Positions 5,197-6,964 of a stretch of DNA of 6,964 nucleotides are shown here, piece after piece. Origin of the DNA: an uncultured Eubacterium sp. (GTDB taxonomy: Bacteria; Bacillota; Clostridia; Lachnospirales; Lachnospiraceae); the NCBI GenBank assembly GCA_910586445.1, contig CAJUHV010000113.1, positions 1 to 6,964 on the forward strand, read 5' to 3'. The translations under genes and the position numbers were made by a program. How positions within the stretch are numbered: position 1 is the stretch's first letter; every line of letters begins with the position of its first letter. The notes beneath the pieces were generated by a model. It saw only the letters and a program-made list of their open reading frames with translations, was not told the DNA's origin and ran no database searches.

Positions 5197-5288
5197 TATA
5201 CTCGCGAGCATACTTATTTGCCAAATGATTTGCTTCTACTTTAACAATAGCGTTAATCTGTTGGCAAATCATTTTGCTCACGGGTATA
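5197..5288. repeat. Large two-part imperfect stem after the zinc-ribbon gene
   Basis: The inner arms AAATGATTTGC (5223-5233) and GCAAATCATTT (5264-5274) are perfectly complementary. The outer arms TATACTCGCGAGCA (5197-5210) and TGCTCACGGGTATA (5275-5288) pair at 12 of 14 positions plus one wobble. On the right the two arms are contiguous; on the left a 12-base bulge separates them. The loop holds a small TTAAC/GTTAA stem (5241-5245 and 5252-5256), and the outer left arm contains the 8-bp palindrome CTCGCGAG. It could be an RNA 3'-end structure, a recombinase core site or part of a dispersed repeat. Confidence 0.6.
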
Positions 5289-5301
5289 ATTAGAATCTGA
5301 T

Positions 5302-5967
5302 TTAGTGCCTGACTGAGTTGTGCCAGTCCATCAGGAAACGGATATAATCTTCGCCGGGCTCTTTTATAACCTGGTCAAACTTCACATTGCGGATATTTGT
5401 GAGGTTTGGGGTTTTACAGAGGAACTGGTCAGCTTCGTTTTGGCGGAACAGGAGGAGCAGGCTTGCGGCGGAACCTTTTTTCGTATAGGCTGCGACTTCA
5501 GTAGCATCATTGCACCCGGTTTCCCGTCGTTCCTTGCCAAGCTCTGACGCAAAATGTTTCTGTGCCTGGATATATAAATTCCTTGCGGATGTCTCTGTCA
5601 TCCCGTATTCGATAAAGGAGTTTCCACCATAAAGGAGGTTGTTTAAATATCCGGCAGTAAATTCTTCCGGTGCGGATCTGAAATAGAAGAGGAGCATCAG
5701 GGCCGTATGGTATTCGTCATCAGCAAGGGTATAACTGGAGAGGCTTTTCACACGTTCGAGGAATGATTTTTTTGCTGATTCCTCTGCGTCAGCCAGTCTG
5801 CTCTGTTCCATTTCTGTTTCAGTGGAAATACGGACAGCGGGAATTTTGAACTTCCTGCCCGTATCATTCTGCGCAACAATTGAGGATGCCTTGCAGACAG
5901 GACAGGAAGAGGGGGTTCCATCAAGCTGAAATATGTAATGGCATGCGTCACAAGTGAAATAGTTCAT
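5302..5967 (-). CDS. Rubredoxin-like zinc-ribbon protein, unknown function
   Basis: A 221-residue soluble protein. Residues 3-28 (YFTCDACHYIF...PSSCPVCKA) form a rubredoxin-like knuckle pair, with C6-x2-C9 and C22-x2-C25 able to bind zinc or iron. Residues 48-75 are a charged helical linker. Residues 80-215 are mostly helical, rich in aromatic and Leu residues (HTALMLLFYFRSAPEEF at 87-103, ASLLLLFRQNEADQFL at 168-183), and match no family I recognise. A single rubredoxin is only ~55 residues, so the long C-terminal part is the functional novelty; an electron-transfer role is not implied. ATG at 5967 is well supported by AAGGAG eight bases upstream. It has its own near-consensus promoter and terminator and is divergent from the gene at 6207. 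The histidine-ended C-terminus (WHNSVRH) is intact. Confidence 0.75.
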   Translation of the reverse strand: MNYFTCDACHYIFQLDGTPSSCPVCKASSIVAQNDTGRKFKIPAVRISTETEMEQSRLADAEESAKKSFLERVKSLSSYTLADDEYHTALMLLFYFRSAPEEFTAGYLNNLLYGGNSFIEYGMTETSARNLYIQAQKHFASELGKERRETGCNDATEVAAYTKKGSAASLLLLFRQNEADQFLCKTPNLTNIRNVKFDQVIKEPGEDYIRFLMDWHNSVRH

Positions 5968-6000
5968 GGCATAATCTCCTTATCATGCTTTATGCGCTTC

Positions 6001-6038
6001 TGACTGCATGGCTGTCCCAGGCAGTTCCCTGACAGTCA
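6001..6038 (-). promoter_or_regulatory. Leader stem in the zinc-ribbon gene's 5' untranslated region
   Basis: The transcript leader (~85 bases) contains TGACTG/CAGTCA ends (6001-6006 and 6033-6038). Within it, an alternative stem pairs TGTC-AGG with CCT-GG-GACA. The two compete for some bases. It may be a simple structured leader or a regulator site; there is no known riboswitch match. Confidence 0.25.
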
Positions 6039-6060
6039 TTTGCACACATTTTTTTTGTTC

Positions 6061-6089
6061 ATTGTAATGGCGGGCAGTTGCAATGTCAA
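6061..6089 (-). promoter_or_regulatory. Near-consensus sigma-A promoter for the zinc-ribbon gene
   Basis: Minus strand: TTGACA (6089-6084, perfect), a 17-base spacer, then TACAAT (6066-6061, five of six). It is the best promoter in the window and points at the ATG at 5967. Confidence 0.8.
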
Positions 6090-6124
6090 TAAACATGTAT
6101 AAGAAATTTAGCAGCCGATACATC

Positions 6125-6171
6125 GTTTACCGCTTTTTAAATGTGGCGCTGTAAGGGAAACTATGGTAAAC
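6125..6171. repeat. GTTTACC/GGTAAAC inverted pair in the divergent region
   Basis: GTTTACC (6125-6131) and GGTAAAC (6165-6171) are exact complements separated by 33 bases, just upstream of the + gene at 6207. The + strand lacks a clear -35; TATAAA at 6178-6183 is a weak -10 candidate. The pair could be a split operator, but two 7-mers may match by chance. Confidence 0.25.
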
Positions 6172-6206
6172 TGTATCTATAAAAAGTCTGCACGGAGGAT
6201 TTGGAA

Positions 6207-6434
6207 ATGCTGAAGCTGCCGCATAAATATACAGATGATAAAAAGGCAGATGCCCTTATCGCATGGTATTTGAGCCGGAATATACTGGAGCTTGTCAGAA
6301 ATGAGATTGTGAATTATGAAACGGGCAGGGGAAAAGAAGCGCAGGAAGATGATTTTGATTTCTGCAGTGCAGTACGGGATTTTTTCCAGAAAATTATCCG
6401 GCTGCAAAAATGGGGAAAGCTTTTCTCGGACTGA
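6207..6434 (+). CDS. Hypothetical protein, possibly the N-terminal part of a split gene
   Basis: 75 residues, no family recognised. The start is ATG 6207, eight bases after GGAGG (6194-6198); the TTG at 6201 is too close to that site. The sequence is helical and charged (DKKADALIAWYLSRNILELVR, residues 11-31; an acidic stretch at 44-51; DFFQKIIRLQKWGK at 58-71). It ends abruptly at TGA 6432-6434 inside the next frame. The following ORF begins at 6410 in the -1 frame relative to this one and has no ribosome site directly ahead. The two may be one ~210-residue protein broken by an indel, or joined by slippage at the A run 6404-6410 (CAA AAA TGG). Confidence 0.6.
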   Translation: MLKLPHKYTDDKKADALIAWYLSRNILELVRNEIVNYETGRGKEAQEDDFDFCSAVRDFFQKIIRLQKWGKLFSD

Positions 6435-6850
6435 AAGCGCTGCTGGAATCGGAATATGAGTTTGTGCCGGAGCTTGTCATGGAGTATGTCATGTATTCTT
6501 TGATAAAGCTGAGGCTTGAAACTACGGACAGGCTTGGAATCCGGACACAGGAACCGCTTTCATGCCAGAGGGATTATGTGGTGGAGGCTCTGCGCGGGGC
6601 ATACCCGGATGAACGGGAGTATTCGGATGACGGGGAAGATCTGGTCAGGTTAAGCTGGCGGGAGGAACTGGAGCGGATTGAGGATCTGCATTATTATGAG
6701 AATACATATTTTTGGGACTTTGATTTTATGCTGCTGGATTCTCTTACAGAAGATGAGCTTATGGACAGCCCGGTTTCAGGATATTTAGGCATTGAAAATA
6801 TTGGGGACGGCGGAGGGAAGTTCATGCTGCCGCCGGAATGGCTGGAATGA
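6410..6850 (+). CDS. Hypothetical acidic protein overlapping the previous ORF
   Basis: 146 residues from ATG 6410, unknown family. It is acidic and aromatic-rich, with helical segments at about 5-35 (LGLKALLESEYEFVPELVME) and 78-95, then ENTYFWDFDFMLLDSLTEDE near 96-115, and a Gly/Pro end. There are no metal-binding Cys, signal peptide or membrane segment. It overlaps the previous ORF by 25 bases and lacks a Shine-Dalgarno sequence before 6410, so translation would rely on coupling, on a frameshift, or on the internal ATG at 6479, which has GGAG six bases upstream. Conserved-looking sequence before 6479 makes the last option less attractive. Codon use looks like genuine coding DNA throughout, so I treat it as real, either a separate gene or the C-terminal two thirds of a disrupted one. 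Confidence 0.65.
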   Translation: MGKAFLGLKALLESEYEFVPELVMEYVMYSLIKLRLETTDRLGIRTQEPLSCQRDYVVEALRGAYPDEREYSDDGEDLVRLSWREELERIEDLHYYENTYFWDFDFMLLDSLTEDELMDSPVSGYLGIENIGDGGGKFMLPPEWLE

Positions 6851-6902
6851 CTCTGGAATCATGCATGGACAGATGCAGAGGACTATGGAGGATGAATGGC
6901 AG

Positions 6903-6964
6903 ATGGCAAAAAAGAAAAAACGCCCGCATGGGCATTACTGCAAAATATGCGGCGAGTATAAGGC
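6903..6964 (+). CDS. Partial small Lys-rich protein with CxxC motif (3' end outside window)
   Basis: The first 20 complete codons are visible: MAKKKKRPHGHYCKICGEYK, running off the window. A basic leader is followed by H-Y-C-x2-C, the first half of a zinc-ribbon. I recall small Firmicutes proteins of unknown function that start this way (RPHGHYCKxCGEYKANEKFSG), usually in accessory regions, so a second Cys pair is expected downstream. The ATG at 6903 follows GGAGG (6887-6891) by 11 bases; the in-frame ATG at 6885 is too close to its own purine tract. It lies 52 bases after the previous stop and could be co-transcribed with it. Confidence 0.75.
   Translation, partial: MAKKKKRPHGHYCKICGEYK

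Noticed and set aside
4994..5281. 95-residue minus ORF from GTG 5281
   Set aside because: No ribosome site; it runs through two stems and the terminator at 5154-5177. It is more likely read-through of a structured repeat, although its first 40 residues look superficially protein-like.

Overview
The window looks like part of an integrated mobilizable element, or a plasmid-derived island, in a Firmicutes genome, most likely a Clostridia/Lachnospiraceae relative. The evidence is: strong AGGAGG/AAGGAG-type ribosome sites; occasional GTG and TTG starts; moderate-GC genes separated by AT-rich control DNA; and a MOBP relaxase of a type I know from gut Clostridia. No rRNA, tRNA, CRISPR array or complete insertion sequence was seen.

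Layout. (1) 1-305: the left edge breaks into the C-terminal tail of a RecD2/TraA-type helicase, and the break lies in a perfect 11-bp inverted repeat. (2) 401-1155: two + strand genes, a basic/coiled hypothetical protein and a small stand-alone protein resembling the C-terminal part of FakA. They end at a strong hairpin that also faces a convergent gene. (3) 1255-3926, minus strand: a small Cys/His-rich protein, the relaxase, and MobC (mobC and the relaxase gene overlap by 29 bases). (4) 3927-5301: 1.37 kb without a credible gene but very rich in structure. In order it holds an oriT-like cluster of nested hairpins, a 34-bp perfect inverted repeat around a segment with promoter-like boxes, a mirror-symmetric array of the 10-bp motif TTATCCCGAA, further hairpins, a minus-strand terminator and a large imperfect stem. 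(5) 5302-5967, minus strand: a rubredoxin-like zinc-ribbon protein with a near-consensus promoter. (6) 6207-6964, + strand: two overlapping unknown ORFs, possibly one split gene, and the start of a Lys-rich Cys-motif protein that runs off the window.

How it fits together. MobC and the relaxase would bind and nick an origin of transfer just upstream of mobC, where an ATCCTGC core sits in a hairpin cluster; the conjugation pore would be supplied by another element. The array to its right is the most unusual object. Its twelve sites form two ~150-bp inverted halves in which order, orientation and spacing are kept (the eight inner sites mirror to the base), while most DNA between the sites has diverged. 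That points to a selected nucleoprotein assembly site (replication, partition, recombination or master regulation) whose protein is not identifiable here.

All calls come from reading the sequence and from remembered family knowledge; no database search or folding program was run.
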